From JAJFUE01 sp041687335 (lineage in GTDB: Bacteria; Sumerlaeota; Sumerlaeia; MVZB01): a DNA stretch of 64,000 nt. This document shows positions 8,873 to 16,900 of this stretch, piece after piece. The notes under the pieces are model-generated. The model saw only the letters and a program-made list of their open reading frames with translations, had not been told where the DNA came from and did no database searches. Each line of letters opens with the position of its first letter. The stretch's first letter is position 1. A program made the translations under genes and the position numbers. Location of the stretch: assembly GCA_041687335.1 (NCBI GenBank), contig JAWLCE010000001.1, forward strand, positions 62,001 through 126,000, read 5' to 3'.

Positions 8873-9615
8873 CCACAGATGTAATTTTAACCTCAGCCGT
8901 CATTGCAGCCATAATTTCTGGTGTTTTCACTATTTTAAATAAACACCGAGAAGGCGAAATGAGATATGTCACTCATGAGCGTGAAAAATGGCGCCAAAAC
9001 ATCCGCGTGATAAGTGAAGAAATCCTGAATTGCCAGCAAAAGCATCAATTAACCCAGACGGCTCTTTATCTACTGAAGCTGACGCGACTGAGGCATAGGC
9101 TGGCATTGCTTCTGAACCCTTCGGATCCCGAAGACCTTCTCATCCTTGAGAGCATTGATCTTATCGTTAGATATTCACAAAATTCAAATGATATTCAATT
9201 TAAAGAATTTAAAATTAAAGAAGAGTTTTTGTTTTATGAGCTTGGAGTACAATTTTTATTAAAGCACGATTGGGAAAGAATCAAGATAGAATCAAAATAT
9301 CATTTCACTCATTATTTCATGATGGCCACAGCTGCGGCTCTCATTTACGTTGTTATTTTCAACAATCGATATGTTGCATTTATTATTCCATTATTATTAT
9401 TCTCAGTGTTATTTTTGCTGTTTAAATTTTTCGTAGCCTTCGCCAACCTAAATCCTCCTGAAGCGGACAAATTCTGGTGGTTGATATGGCTGTCAGCCAG
9501 AAGAAATCAACTAAAAGCTCACCAACTTCATGATTTTCATATTATAAATAAAAATATCATAAATACATGGCAGGATTCGAGCAAGATGATAGGTGGCGCG
9601 GATTCAATAAATTGA
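8869..9615 (+). CDS. Unrecognised AT-rich three-helix membrane protein
   Basis: A 248-residue protein of strikingly different base composition: long A/T runs and codons such as ATT, AAA, TTT in a GC-rich surrounding, which suggests recent acquisition. It has an N-terminal membrane helix (about 5-23), a charged helical cytoplasmic part with 'EREKWRQNIR' (37-46) and 'LALLLNPSDPED' (78-89), then two membrane helices (about 149-165 and 168-190) and a polar tail. The single-helix/REKW/LxLNP arrangement recalls a group of hypothetical membrane proteins I have seen in accessory loci, but I cannot name a family. It starts inside the queD stop (ATGA overlap). Function unknown; an accessory or defence role is conceivable but unsupported. 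Confidence 0.7.
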   Translation: MTTDVILTSAVIAAIISGVFTILNKHREGEMRYVTHEREKWRQNIRVISEEILNCQQKHQLTQTALYLLKLTRLRHRLALLLNPSDPEDLLILESIDLIVRYSQNSNDIQFKEFKIKEEFLFYELGVQFLLKHDWERIKIESKYHFTHYFMMATAAALIYVVIFNNRYVAFIIPLLLFSVLFLLFKFFVAFANLNPPEADKFWWLIWLSARRNQLKAHQLHDFHIINKNIINTWQDSSKMIGGADSIN

Positions 9616-9667
9616 GCGGATTCACGCCAAATTCGCGCAAATCCGCCCAATCCGTCAATCCGCGTCC
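9611..9667 (-). repeat. 'CGGATTGACGGATTGGGCGGATT'-like repeat (family E), copy 1
   Basis: Read on the minus strand, it runs 'ggacgcggattgacggattg' followed by ggcggatttgcgcg. A close relative lies on the plus strand at 20506-20560. It contains internal ggatt repeats and fills the gap between the AT-rich gene and the next gene. Confidence 0.55.
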
Positions 9668-9684
9668 TATTCTCTTGACTCCGA

Positions 9685-11112
9685 TCAGTCCAGCCGCTTG
9701 ATCCGCAGGTTGCGGAAGGAGACGGGCTGGCCGTGGTCCTGAAGGCCGATGTGGCCCTCGCGCGGCATGTCGCGATAGGCGGCGCGGAACTTGTTGGGCG
9801 TGCCGTCGGGGTTCTTGCCGGCCTCGGTCCACTCGTCCAGGTTGATGTGCAGCACCTGGGCGCCATTGAGCATCATGTGGATGTTGTTGGCGCGCGCGAT
9901 GATGGTGGCATGGTTCCACTCGCCGACGGGGCGCAGGCGCCGCTCGGTGGGGGCCTTGACGTCGAAGATCCCGCCGGCGTTGTGGGTCGGGTTGGCGGCC
10001 TCGGGCTGCAGGATCTGGACCTCGATGGCGGTGTGCAGCCAGTCCTGGGTGTCGCCGGTGCGCAGGAAGACGCCGCTGTTGGTGTTGTCGGCGCACTTGA
10101 ACTCGAGGTCGAGGATGAAGTCGCCAAAGCGGTCGCGGGTCCAGAGGTCGGCGCGGCGGCCCTGGTGGGTCAGCTCGCCTTGCTGCCAGGCCCAGTTGTC
10201 GCCGGTGACGGCGTTGGAGAGGTCCTCGGCCAGCAGCGGCTCCCAGCCCTCATTGTCCATGGCGGCGGAGGCGAGATGGAGGAACTCGAGCGACTGGGCA
10301 ATATTGGGCACCAGGTTCTCATTGGCATGCTCATATTCGGCGATGATGTAGCCGCGCCAGCCCTGGCGCTTCAGCTCGCCCAGCATGGCCCAGACGTTGT
10401 TGACGCCGGTGCCCCAGGGGACGTCGTGGCCTTCGCGGGCGGTGAGGCTGAGGTCCTTGAAGTGGAGCGTGCTGATGTGGCCCTCGAGCAGCGCCAGCGA
10501 GGCCACCGGATTAAGGCCGGAGCGAACCCAGTGGCCGGTGTCGGCGCAGGCGCCCCAGCGGCCGGGCTCGGCGGAGCGGGTGACCACCTCGAGCACCGTC
10601 TCGGGCTGCCAGTAGCGGGTCGGGGTGGCGTGGTTGTGGATCGCGACGCGCAGGTCGTGGCGGCGGGCCAGCTCATCCACCGCTTCGAACTTGTCGGCCG
10701 GGGTCTCGGTGTTGACGAACTCAAGCCCCATCTCGCGGGCGAAGGCGAAGATCGCCTCCCATTCCTCGGGGCTCTTGCCGGTGATGACGCCGTAGCTGAC
10801 GATGCGGACGCCGGCGGCGCGGGCGGCGTCAAGCACCGCCTGGCGCTGGTCGGCCGTCATGGTGTGGCCGGTGGCGAAGGGATCGTCGGCGGAGAACTTC
10901 TGAGTCGAGTAAATTTCGATATTGCGCAGGCCGAGCGCCTTGACCTTCTCGAGGCCCTCGAGGAAGGTGCCTTGGCGGAAGGTATACATCTGGATGGCGG
11001 GCTGCCAGCCGTGCTTCTCGGCGGCGCCGGCCACGGGCGAGCCTTGCGCGGCGGCCGCGGGCAGGGCCAGCAGCGCCAGCAGGGCGCAGGCCAATAGGTT
11101 CCTCAGCAACAT
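9685..11112 (-). CDS. Secreted TIM-barrel (sugar isomerase/epimerase-like) fused to DUF1080 domain
   Basis: A 475-residue protein starting MLLRNLLACALLALLALPAAAA, a signal peptide, with 'aaaggaa' upstream of ATG 11112. Residues about 36-275 form a xylose-isomerase-like/AP-endonuclease-2-type TIM barrel ('VAIHNHATP', 'ACADTGHW', 'LHFKDL', 'YIIAEYEH' give the metal-binding His/Asp/Glu pattern). Residues about 290-475 match DUF1080 (3-keto-disaccharide hydrolase, lectin-like fold: 'DFILDLEFKCADNTNSGVFL', 'EVQIL', 'GHIGLQDHG'). In other bacteria these two domains act with Gfo/Idh/MocA dehydrogenases on 3-keto-glycosides, usually as separate proteins. Here they are fused beside such a dehydrogenase, so a periplasmic keto-sugar pathway is plausible. 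Confidence 0.82.
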   Translation of the reverse strand: MLLRNLLACALLALLALPAAAAQGSPVAGAAEKHGWQPAIQMYTFRQGTFLEGLEKVKALGLRNIEIYSTQKFSADDPFATGHTMTADQRQAVLDAARAAGVRIVSYGVITGKSPEEWEAIFAFAREMGLEFVNTETPADKFEAVDELARRHDLRVAIHNHATPTRYWQPETVLEVVTRSAEPGRWGACADTGHWVRSGLNPVASLALLEGHISTLHFKDLSLTAREGHDVPWGTGVNNVWAMLGELKRQGWRGYIIAEYEHANENLVPNIAQSLEFLHLASAAMDNEGWEPLLAEDLSNAVTGDNWAWQQGELTHQGRRADLWTRDRFGDFILDLEFKCADNTNSGVFLRTGDTQDWLHTAIEVQILQPEAANPTHNAGGIFDVKAPTERRLRPVGEWNHATIIARANNIHMMLNGAQVLHINLDEWTEAGKNPDGTPNKFRAAYRDMPREGHIGLQDHGQPVSFRNLRIKRLD

Positions 11113-11228
11113 GATCGGTGTTCCTTTCGAGTTTTTAAGTCCTGATGCAGGAAGCCCTGCGAGGGGGCGCCGCGCCCGGAGATGCGACCTTCCCCCCGCA
11201 GGGCGTGATTTGCTCCAATGGCCTGGGG

Positions 11229-12674
11229 TCAGACCATGTCGCTCGGCGCCCAGCCCTTGCGGTGCTCGGGCGTGATGTAACGGTCGGCCTCGGGCCAGCC
11301 CGGGACCCGCATGTTGGCGGCATCCCAATAGATCTTCTTGCCGGCGATCAGGGAGAGGCAGCCCAGCAGCACCATCTCGGTCAGCGGGACGGAATATTCA
11401 AAGTTGGAGCCGGCGGGCACTCCGCCGCGGATGGCGCGGGTCCACTCCTTGTAGGGGTTGCCCTCGGGGATGCGCGGGATGGTGCGCGGCGGACGGTTGG
11501 GGGCAAAGGCCTGCATCGCGGCCTCGGGGATCAGGCGGGGGCTGTCGCAGGCGTCGCCCTCGGCCATCATCGCGCCCTTGGTGCCGTAGTAGACCTGGCC
11601 GCCGATGGGGAACTTTTCCTTGCGCTCGGGATCGAGCATCGGGGGGATCGGCGGCTTCTGCGTGCCCTCGAACCAGGTCAGCTTGACCGGCGGCATCGAG
11701 CCGCGCGCCGGGAACTCATAGACGACGACCGCGCCGTTGGGATAGGCAACCTCGGTCATGCCGTCGATGACCACGGGCTCGATGCTGGTGGGCAGGCCCA
11801 GGTCGAGCGCATAGAAGGCGGCGTTCATCGAATGGCAGCCCATGTCGCCGAGGGCGCCGCAACCGAAGGCGCGGTAGCCGCGCCAGTTGAAGGGGTGGAT
11901 CAGGTCGGAGAAGGGGATCTCCTCGGTCAGGCGCCCAAGGTAGAGGTCCCAATCGATGTTGGCCGGCTTGGGCGTGGCCGCGGGCAGGACGGGCTGGCCC
12001 TGGGGCCAGATCGGGCGGTTGGTCCAGACGTGGACTTCGGTGACGTCGCCGATGGCGCCGGCCTGCAGCCACTCGCGGGCGAGGCGGGTGCCTTCGTTGG
12101 CGTGGCTCTGGTTGCCCATCTGGGTGGCGACGCCGTGGAGGCGGGCAGCCTTGAGCAGTTCGCGGGCCTCCCAGATGGTCTGGGTCAGCGGCTTCTGGAC
12201 GTAGACGTGCTTGCCCATCGTGATCGCCATGTAGGCGGGCAGGAAGTGCATGTGGTCGGGGGTGCTGATGATGACGGCGTCAATCTCGTCGTCCATCTCG
12301 AGCAGCATCTTGCGGAAATCGGTGTAGCGTTTGGCCTCGGGATAGTTCGCGTTGGCCTTCTTGCGCTGGTTGATATAGCGCTGTTGCCAGCGATCCATCT
12401 CTTCGAAGGGGCGGGTGAATTCCTCGTTCCAGTCGATGTCGCACAGGGCAACGACCTGCTCGTCGGCGGCCAGCGCCGCGATGTCACTGATGCCCTTGCC
12501 GCCGTAGCCGATCTGGGCCACGCGCACCTTCTGGCCCACCGCGATCGGGCGCGGCCGGCGAATCTCAGGCTTGGGGGTGATGCGGATGCCGGCGCAGCCG
12601 GCCAGCCCCAGCATGGCGGCGGTGGAAGCAGTCAGTTGCAAAAACCCACGCCGTGAATACGTGCGATCTGTCAT
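11229..12674 (-). CDS. Gfo/Idh/MocA oxidoreductase, Tat-exported lipoprotein
   Basis: A 481-residue NAD(P)-dependent oxidoreductase. The N-terminus has a twin-arginine motif (SRRGFLQ, residues 7-13) and a lipobox ending at Cys27 (LAGC), so it should be exported folded and lipid-anchored. A Rossmann glycine motif 'IGYGGKG' follows (about 55). 'YVQKP' (about 155-162) is the family's EKP motif with Gln in place of the usual Glu; the Lys is retained. Upstream of the fusion protein on the same strand (117-bp gap), it is a likely partner in 3-keto-sugar metabolism: dehydrogenase plus isomerase/DUF1080 lyase. Its substrate is not readable. Confidence 0.86.
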   Translation of the reverse strand: MTDRTYSRRGFLQLTASTAAMLGLAGCAGIRITPKPEIRRPRPIAVGQKVRVAQIGYGGKGISDIAALAADEQVVALCDIDWNEEFTRPFEEMDRWQQRYINQRKKANANYPEAKRYTDFRKMLLEMDDEIDAVIISTPDHMHFLPAYMAITMGKHVYVQKPLTQTIWEARELLKAARLHGVATQMGNQSHANEGTRLAREWLQAGAIGDVTEVHVWTNRPIWPQGQPVLPAATPKPANIDWDLYLGRLTEEIPFSDLIHPFNWRGYRAFGCGALGDMGCHSMNAAFYALDLGLPTSIEPVVIDGMTEVAYPNGAVVVYEFPARGSMPPVKLTWFEGTQKPPIPPMLDPERKEKFPIGGQVYYGTKGAMMAEGDACDSPRLIPEAAMQAFAPNRPPRTIPRIPEGNPYKEWTRAIRGGVPAGSNFEYSVPLTEMVLLGCLSLIAGKKIYWDAANMRVPGWPEADRYITPEHRKGWAPSDMV

Positions 12675-13047
12675 GGCTGGAAGATCCTTGAAGTGAAATG
12701 GGACGAAGTGTCACGGCCCATAATTTGCTCCCGCCGCCGCCGATGGGCAAGAATTTTTTTAACAGGGGCCGGGCGGTCCTCGATCCTTCGTAAAGCTGGC
12801 TGAAGTGGACAAGGGCGTTTTTGTCGCAAAGAGGCCAAGTTTGGATCAAGGACGCCAAGGAAGGATCATCAAGTCTTTCATGCAGCCCCAGCGCCCAGGT
12901 CCCCCGCGCACGGAAACACTGCCAGCTGCATGGATCTTTGTAATTTTGCGAAAAAAAATTGTGAGGACAGGGCCCCGGGCGGAGCCAGGCGTTGCCGTGG
13001 AGCCCGAGCAGGGACCGGGGCCAGAGGTTGATGGAGGGGGGGCGGCT
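12675..13047. other. Gene-free intergenic stretch between the oxidoreductase and small secreted protein genes
   Basis: No credible gene. It holds a family D repeat (12818-12958) and G-rich sequence; the promoter of the leftward oxidoreductase gene must lie in its left part but I see no clear consensus. Confidence 0.5.
12818..12958. repeat. 'TTTTTGTCGCAAAG ... ATTTTGCGAAAAAAA' element (family D), copy 1
   Basis: Begins 'tttttgtcgcaaag' and ends 'attttgcgaaaaaaaa'. The same two ends occur at 51429-51598; left ends alone occur at 20381 and 28935. Contains 'aaggacgccaaggaagg'. Confidence 0.6.
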
Positions 13048-13518
13048 TCAGGCGCCCGAGTTGACCACCTCGACCCAATCGCTGCCGCAGAAGGGGATCC
13101 TGTACTCGCGGCCGTCAGAGTCCACGGTGATGATCTCACCACAGACGATCCCCTCGACCAGGTTGCCCGCCATCTGCCGAGCGGTCTCGCTGGCACAGAT
13201 CTCTGCCCGCGGGAAGTCCAGCAGCAGATTCTGGTCAATCCAGCAATAACTGAAGGCGGTAGCGACAAAGGAAGCTTCCAATAGTTCCTGCTCGGCCTGG
13301 TGGACGAGCGTGAGGCTGGCCTCCACCCCGACGATGCGCAAGTCCGAACCGACCCCGACGCCGACCACACCGTGAACATCCTGGGCCTTATAGAGCGCCT
13401 TGGGGCTGTCGTTGATGACGATCCGTTGGGGAAGGGTGACCGGGTTCTGGGCGAGGGCGACGGCGGGAAACAGAACCCACGCCAGACACAACAACACCTT
13501 GGACATCGAGTGCTTCAT
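13048..13518 (-). CDS. Small secreted protein of unknown function, four cysteines
   Basis: A 156-residue protein behind a strong ribosome site ('gaggaggttctctc' before ATG 13518). Residues 1-24 are a clear signal peptide ending AVALA. The mature part is rich in Val, Glu and Asp and has four cysteines ('SYCW', 'EICA', 'IVCGE', 'PFCGS') that could form two disulphides. No family recognised. A second Met at residue 5 is an alternative start. Base composition is slightly less GC-rich than its neighbours. No operon partner; the next gene is about 100 bp upstream on the same strand. Confidence 0.65.
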   Translation of the reverse strand: MKHSMSKVLLCLAWVLFPAVALAQNPVTLPQRIVINDSPKALYKAQDVHGVVGVGVGSDLRIVGVEASLTLVHQAEQELLEASFVATAFSYCWIDQNLLLDFPRAEICASETARQMAGNLVEGIVCGEIITVDSDGREYRIPFCGSDWVEVVNSGA

Positions 13519-13621
13519 GAGAGAACCTCCTCAATGCAAAGGGGTGCAGATGCCCAACATCTTGTTATCGAACAATGGATGAATAGATCGTTGGGACCGC
13601 CGCGTCAACCCTGAATTCGCC

Positions 13622-14470
13622 TCAGCTGCCGACCACCTCGCCGCCGTTGGGGTGGAGCACCTGGCCGGTCATGAAGCTGGCATCGTCGCTGGCGAGGAAG
13701 ACGTAGCTGGGGGCGATTTCCTCGGGCTCGGCGGCGCGCTCCATCGGCACATGGCCGCCGAACTGGGCGACATAATCGGGCTCGAAGCTGGCGGCGATGA
13801 GCGGGGTCCAGACGGGGCCCGGGGCGACGGCATTGACGCGGATGCCGCGCGGCAGCAGATTCTTGGAGAGGGCGCGCGTGAAGCCGACGATGGCCCCCTT
13901 GGTGGCGGCGTAATCGACCAGGTGGGCGGAGCCGCGGTAGGCCGTCACCGAGGTGGTGTTGACGATGGCGGCGCCCTCGCGCAGGTGGGCCAGCGCGGCG
14001 CGGGTCATGTAGAAGTAGGAAAAGATGTTGGTGCGGAAGGTGTTTTCGAGCTGGTCGTTGTCGATGGCGGTGAAATCCTCCTGCGGGAACTGGACGGCGG
14101 CGTTGTTGACGAGGATGTCGAGCCGGCCCAGCTCGGCGACGGCGCGCTTGACGGCGGTGCGACAGAAGTCGTCCTCGCGCACGTCGCCGGCCAGCAGCAG
14201 GCAGCGGCGGCCGTGCTGCTCGACCCGGCTGGCGGTCTCCTCGGCATCCTGGTGCTCATCGAGGTAGATGACCGCGACGTCGGCGCCGGCCTGGGCGAAG
14301 GCGATGGCGACGGCGCGGCCGATGCCGCTGTCGCCGCCGGTGATGATGGCGGCCTTGCCCTCGAGGCGGTCGTCCTGGCGGGCGCGCTCGGGGGAGGGGC
14401 GCGGCTTCATCTCGGCCTCGAGGCCCGGCTGGCGGGGCTGGCGCTGGGGCGGACGCAGTTTTTTTCCCAT
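13622..14470 (-). CDS. SDR-family oxidoreductase (YghA/Gsp39-like)
   Basis: A short-chain dehydrogenase/reductase of 282 residues. The glycine motif is TGGDSGIG (44-51), 'NNAA' lies in the middle, and the catalytic Tyr/Lys are in 'YAATK'. The 40-residue Pro/Arg-rich extension before the Rossmann fold and the 'DRLEGKAAIITGGDSGIGRA' opening are typical of the group annotated YghA or general stress protein 39. Substrate unknown. I choose ATG 14470 because 'gggaggttttctgcg' lies just upstream; the longer open frame above it has no ribosome site. Monocistronic by position. Confidence 0.88.
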   Translation of the reverse strand: MGKKLRPPQRQPRQPGLEAEMKPRPSPERARQDDRLEGKAAIITGGDSGIGRAVAIAFAQAGADVAVIYLDEHQDAEETASRVEQHGRRCLLLAGDVREDDFCRTAVKRAVAELGRLDILVNNAAVQFPQEDFTAIDNDQLENTFRTNIFSYFYMTRAALAHLREGAAIVNTTSVTAYRGSAHLVDYAATKGAIVGFTRALSKNLLPRGIRVNAVAPGPVWTPLIAASFEPDYVAQFGGHVPMERAAEPEEIAPSYVFLASDDASFMTGQVLHPNGGEVVGS

Positions 14471-14666
14471 CGCAGAAAACCTCCCGGGGCGGCCGCGGGG
14501 GGTCGCGCCCGAAAATTCAGAAGCGGCATCAGAATATTCTAACCCGTCGCGGCGTCGGGGGCGCATTTTTTGCAATCGGCAAATCATGGTCCGCCAGCGG
14601 CGCAGGACGCGGCGAGGAGCCCGGCGTGAAATCACAATGAGAAATACAATGTTAGATTTTAATCAT

Positions 14667-14703
14667 TATAAAAGAAAACGCCGGCGCAGGTATTGCGCCG
14701 GCG
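14667..14703 (-). terminator. Rho-independent terminator of the tRNA transcript
   Basis: On the minus strand, 'cgccggcgca' pairs with 'tgcgccggcg' around a short loop (14679-14703) and is followed by a T-rich tract ('ttttcttt'). It lies directly downstream of tRNA-Tyr. Confidence 0.8.
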
Positions 14704-14712
14704 AAGTGAAAC

Positions 14713-14798
14713 TGGTGGAGGGAGAAGGATTCGAACCTTCGTAGGCGTGAGCCAACGGGTTTACAGCCCGTCCCCTTTAGCCACTCGGGCATCCCTCC
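14713..14798 (-). tRNA. tRNA-Tyr (GTA)
   Basis: On the minus strand: 7-bp acceptor stem GGAGGGA/TCCCTCC, anticodon loop CTGTAAA (GTA), a long variable arm as expected for a class II tRNA, T-loop 'GGTTCGAATCC', and encoded CCA end. Length 86 including CCA. It follows tRNA-Thr by 63 bp, probably in one transcript. Confidence 0.96.
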
Positions 14799-14861
14799 AC
14801 GGGGGGGAAACAATGCGCCAGTCTCGTAAAATGGCCATTTGGGGCCGATTTCGGCGTAAAC

Positions 14862-14937
14862 TGGAGCTGGTGGTGGGAATCGAACCCGCAACCTCCCGCT
14901 TACAAGGCGGGTGCTCTGCCAATTGAGCTACACCAGC
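14862..14937 (-). tRNA. tRNA-Thr (TGT)
   Basis: On the minus strand: acceptor stem GCTGGTG/CACCAGC, D-loop 'AGCTCAATTGGCAGAGC', anticodon loop CTTGTAA (TGT), T-loop 'GGTTCGATTCC', discriminator T and encoded CCA. Length 76. First gene of a two-tRNA unit. Confidence 0.96.
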
Positions 14938-14984
14938 CGGTCGAGGCGGCCGCGCCGAGGGCACCAGCACCCTCGAAAGCTAGG

Positions 14985-15013
14985 ATTATTGGGGTTGTCG
15001 GAATGAAAATCAA
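14985..15013 (-). promoter_or_regulatory. Putative promoter of the tRNA pair
   Basis: On the minus strand, TTGATT (15013-15008), 17 bases, AATAAT (14990-14985). The start point would fall about 40 bases before tRNA-Thr, ahead of a GC-rich block. Confidence 0.5.
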
Positions 15014-15224
15014 GAACTTTTTGAGGGCGCATTTTTAACTTGAATTCGGCGGCCGAAAAGGGTCTTTTAGTGAGGCATCGAACTCGCTCCGGCTGGCAAC
15101 AAGCCGCCCCGCTGACCGATCAAACGGCACGGGAAGTTTTTGCCGCCGCGACAGTCCGCTGCCCGAACCAACGACTCTCCGCCCCGGGCGCCGCGCGCCG
15201 AGGCGGGTATTCAACGGAGCCCCC

Positions 15225-16661
15225 ATGAACGCCACGTCTTCATTGCTGCATTGGGAGCAGGCGCTCGAGCGATTGCGCTCCGTAGTGGATGAGGATTCGT
15301 ATGCGACCTGGCTGGAGCCGATCCGGCCGCTGGGGGTGGAGGACGGCCAGGTGCGCCTGGCGGTGCCCAGCGTGTTCTACCGCAACTGGCTGTGCAATAA
15401 TTATCAGGAACTGCTGACCGACACGCTGTCGCTGCTGCTGCGGCGGGAGATTACGATCCACTACGAGGTCGAGGCCGAGCTGGAGCCGGCGGGCGACGGC
15501 GAGGGGACGGGGGGCGCCGAGGCGGGCGCCGAGCGGCTGTCGGCCACCGAGCAGCGGGCGATGGAGGTCTTCCGGCGCTTTGACCGCGCCGGCCGGCCGG
15601 TCGAGATCAGCTCCACGCCGCTCAATGCCAACTATAACTTCGACAGCTTCGTGGTCGGCGAGTCCAACCGCTTTGCCCATGCCGCCGCGCAGGCGGTCGC
15701 CGACCCGGCCTCGCGCGTCTACAACCCGCTTTTCATCTACGGCGGGGTGGGGCTGGGCAAGACCCACCTGATGCAGGCCATCGGGCAGCGGCTGTGCGGC
15801 TTTGGCGACCACTTCAACGTGCTTTACGTCTCGAGCGAGACCTTCATGAACGCCTTCATCGAGGCGGTGGCGCAGAAGAAGATGGTCGAGTTCCGCTCCT
15901 GCTTCCGCAACGTGGACCTGCTGATGGTGGACGACGTGCAGTTCTTCAGCGGCGCCGAGCAGACCCAGCACGAATTTTTCCACACGTTCAACGACCTCTA
16001 CAACGCGGGCAAGAAGATCGTGATCAGCAGCGACCATCCGCCCAAGGAGCTGCACGAGCTGGAGGAGCGCCTGCGCTCGCGCTTTGAGTGGGGGCTGATC
16101 GTGGACATCCAAGCGCCCGACTTGGAGACGCGGGTGGCGATCCTGCGCCAGAAGGCGCGCATGATGGGGATGGACGTGCCGCCCGAGGTGACGATCTTCA
16201 TCGCCGAGCGCATCCGCGCCAACCTTCGCAAGCTGGAAGGGGCGCTGACGCGCCTGAAGGCCCATTGTGAGATGACGCACCGGCCGATCACCATCGAGAG
16301 CGCGCGCGAGATGCTGGGGCCGTTCCTGGTGGGCGAGGAGCCGCGCAAGATCACGATCGAGAAGATCCAGACTGCGGTCTGCAATTATTTCGGGCTGACC
16401 CTGCACGAGATGACGGGCGCCAACCGCGCGCGCAAGTATGCGGGCCCGCGCCAGATCGCGGCCTACCTCAGCCGGGAGCTGACCGATTTCTCATTCCCCG
16501 AGATCGCGCGCAAGTTCGGCGGCCGCGATCACAGCTCGATCATCCACGCCCACAACAAGGTGCGACGGGAGATGACCAAAAAGCTGGACCTCCAGAACCT
16601 CGTCAAGTATCTCACGCGCCTGATCAAGGAAGAGGAGACCGCCGGACCACGCGGCCACTGA
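15225..16661 (+). CDS. dnaA: Chromosomal replication initiator DnaA
   Basis: Binds origin DnaA boxes and melts oriC. The protein has 478 residues: N-terminal domain I (1-80), a Glu/Gly-rich linker (85-110), AAA+ domain with Walker A 'GGVGLGKTHL' (173-182) and Walker B 'LLMVDDVQFF' (about 232-241), and a C-terminal helix-turn-helix with the DnaA signature 'GGRDHSSIIHAHNKV' (about 432-446). Start ATG 15225 follows 'ggagccccc'. Unusually, it is not followed by dnaN, recF or gyrB; the next gene is a YihY-type protein. I see no cluster of TTATCCACA boxes on either side, so oriC is probably elsewhere. Confidence 0.98.
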   Translation: MNATSSLLHWEQALERLRSVVDEDSYATWLEPIRPLGVEDGQVRLAVPSVFYRNWLCNNYQELLTDTLSLLLRREITIHYEVEAELEPAGDGEGTGGAEAGAERLSATEQRAMEVFRRFDRAGRPVEISSTPLNANYNFDSFVVGESNRFAHAAAQAVADPASRVYNPLFIYGGVGLGKTHLMQAIGQRLCGFGDHFNVLYVSSETFMNAFIEAVAQKKMVEFRSCFRNVDLLMVDDVQFFSGAEQTQHEFFHTFNDLYNAGKKIVISSDHPPKELHELEERLRSRFEWGLIVDIQAPDLETRVAILRQKARMMGMDVPPEVTIFIAERIRANLRKLEGALTRLKAHCEMTHRPITIESAREMLGPFLVGEEPRKITIEKIQTAVCNYFGLTLHEMTGANRARKYAGPRQIAAYLSRELTDFSFPEIARKFGGRDHSSIIHAHNKVRREMTKKLDLQNLVKYLTRLIKEEETAGPRGH

Positions 16662-16688
16662 TCCCCGCCCCAGAGCAATAAATCCAGC

Positions 16689-16726
16689 AAAGCGCCCTGC
16701 CCCGGCATGGCGCTTTTGCTTTTTTT
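16689..16726 (+). terminator. Rho-independent terminator after dnaA
   Basis: AAAGCGCC (16689-16696) pairs with GGCGCTTT (16709-16716) and is followed by T-rich sequence 'tgctttttttt'-like up to 16726. Confidence 0.8.
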
Positions 16727-16741
16727 GGCCTGCAGAAGTGG

Positions 16742-16800
16742 CAGGTCGGGTTTTCCGAACCGACAGGGGCTCCAGTGTCGGCTCGAAGAGCCGACCTACC
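16742..16800. repeat. BIME-like double hairpin (family C), locus 1
   Basis: Two hairpins: 'caggtcgggttttccgaacc' with its gac partner, and 'tgtcggctcgaagagccgac' with ctacc, separated by a short spacer. Same design as 48357, 59317 and 61614. Located just after the dnaA terminator. Confidence 0.75.
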
Positions 16801-16900
16801 CTTCCCACAGCGGGCGGCGGGCCTGCCAAAGCTGGACCGAGCCCGGTGGCAGCGATAAAATGACCTTATCTGTGCAAACGTTTGGGTGGAGGGCCGGTCC

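Noticed and set aside
14652..14970. Small open frames of 70-80 codons over the tRNA pair
   Set aside because: They overlap the two tRNA genes entirely and have no protein-like composition.
14938..15224. Origin of replication next to dnaA
   Set aside because: No cluster of DnaA boxes and no clear AT-rich unwinding region beyond a short stretch around 14980-15030 that looks like a tRNA promoter.
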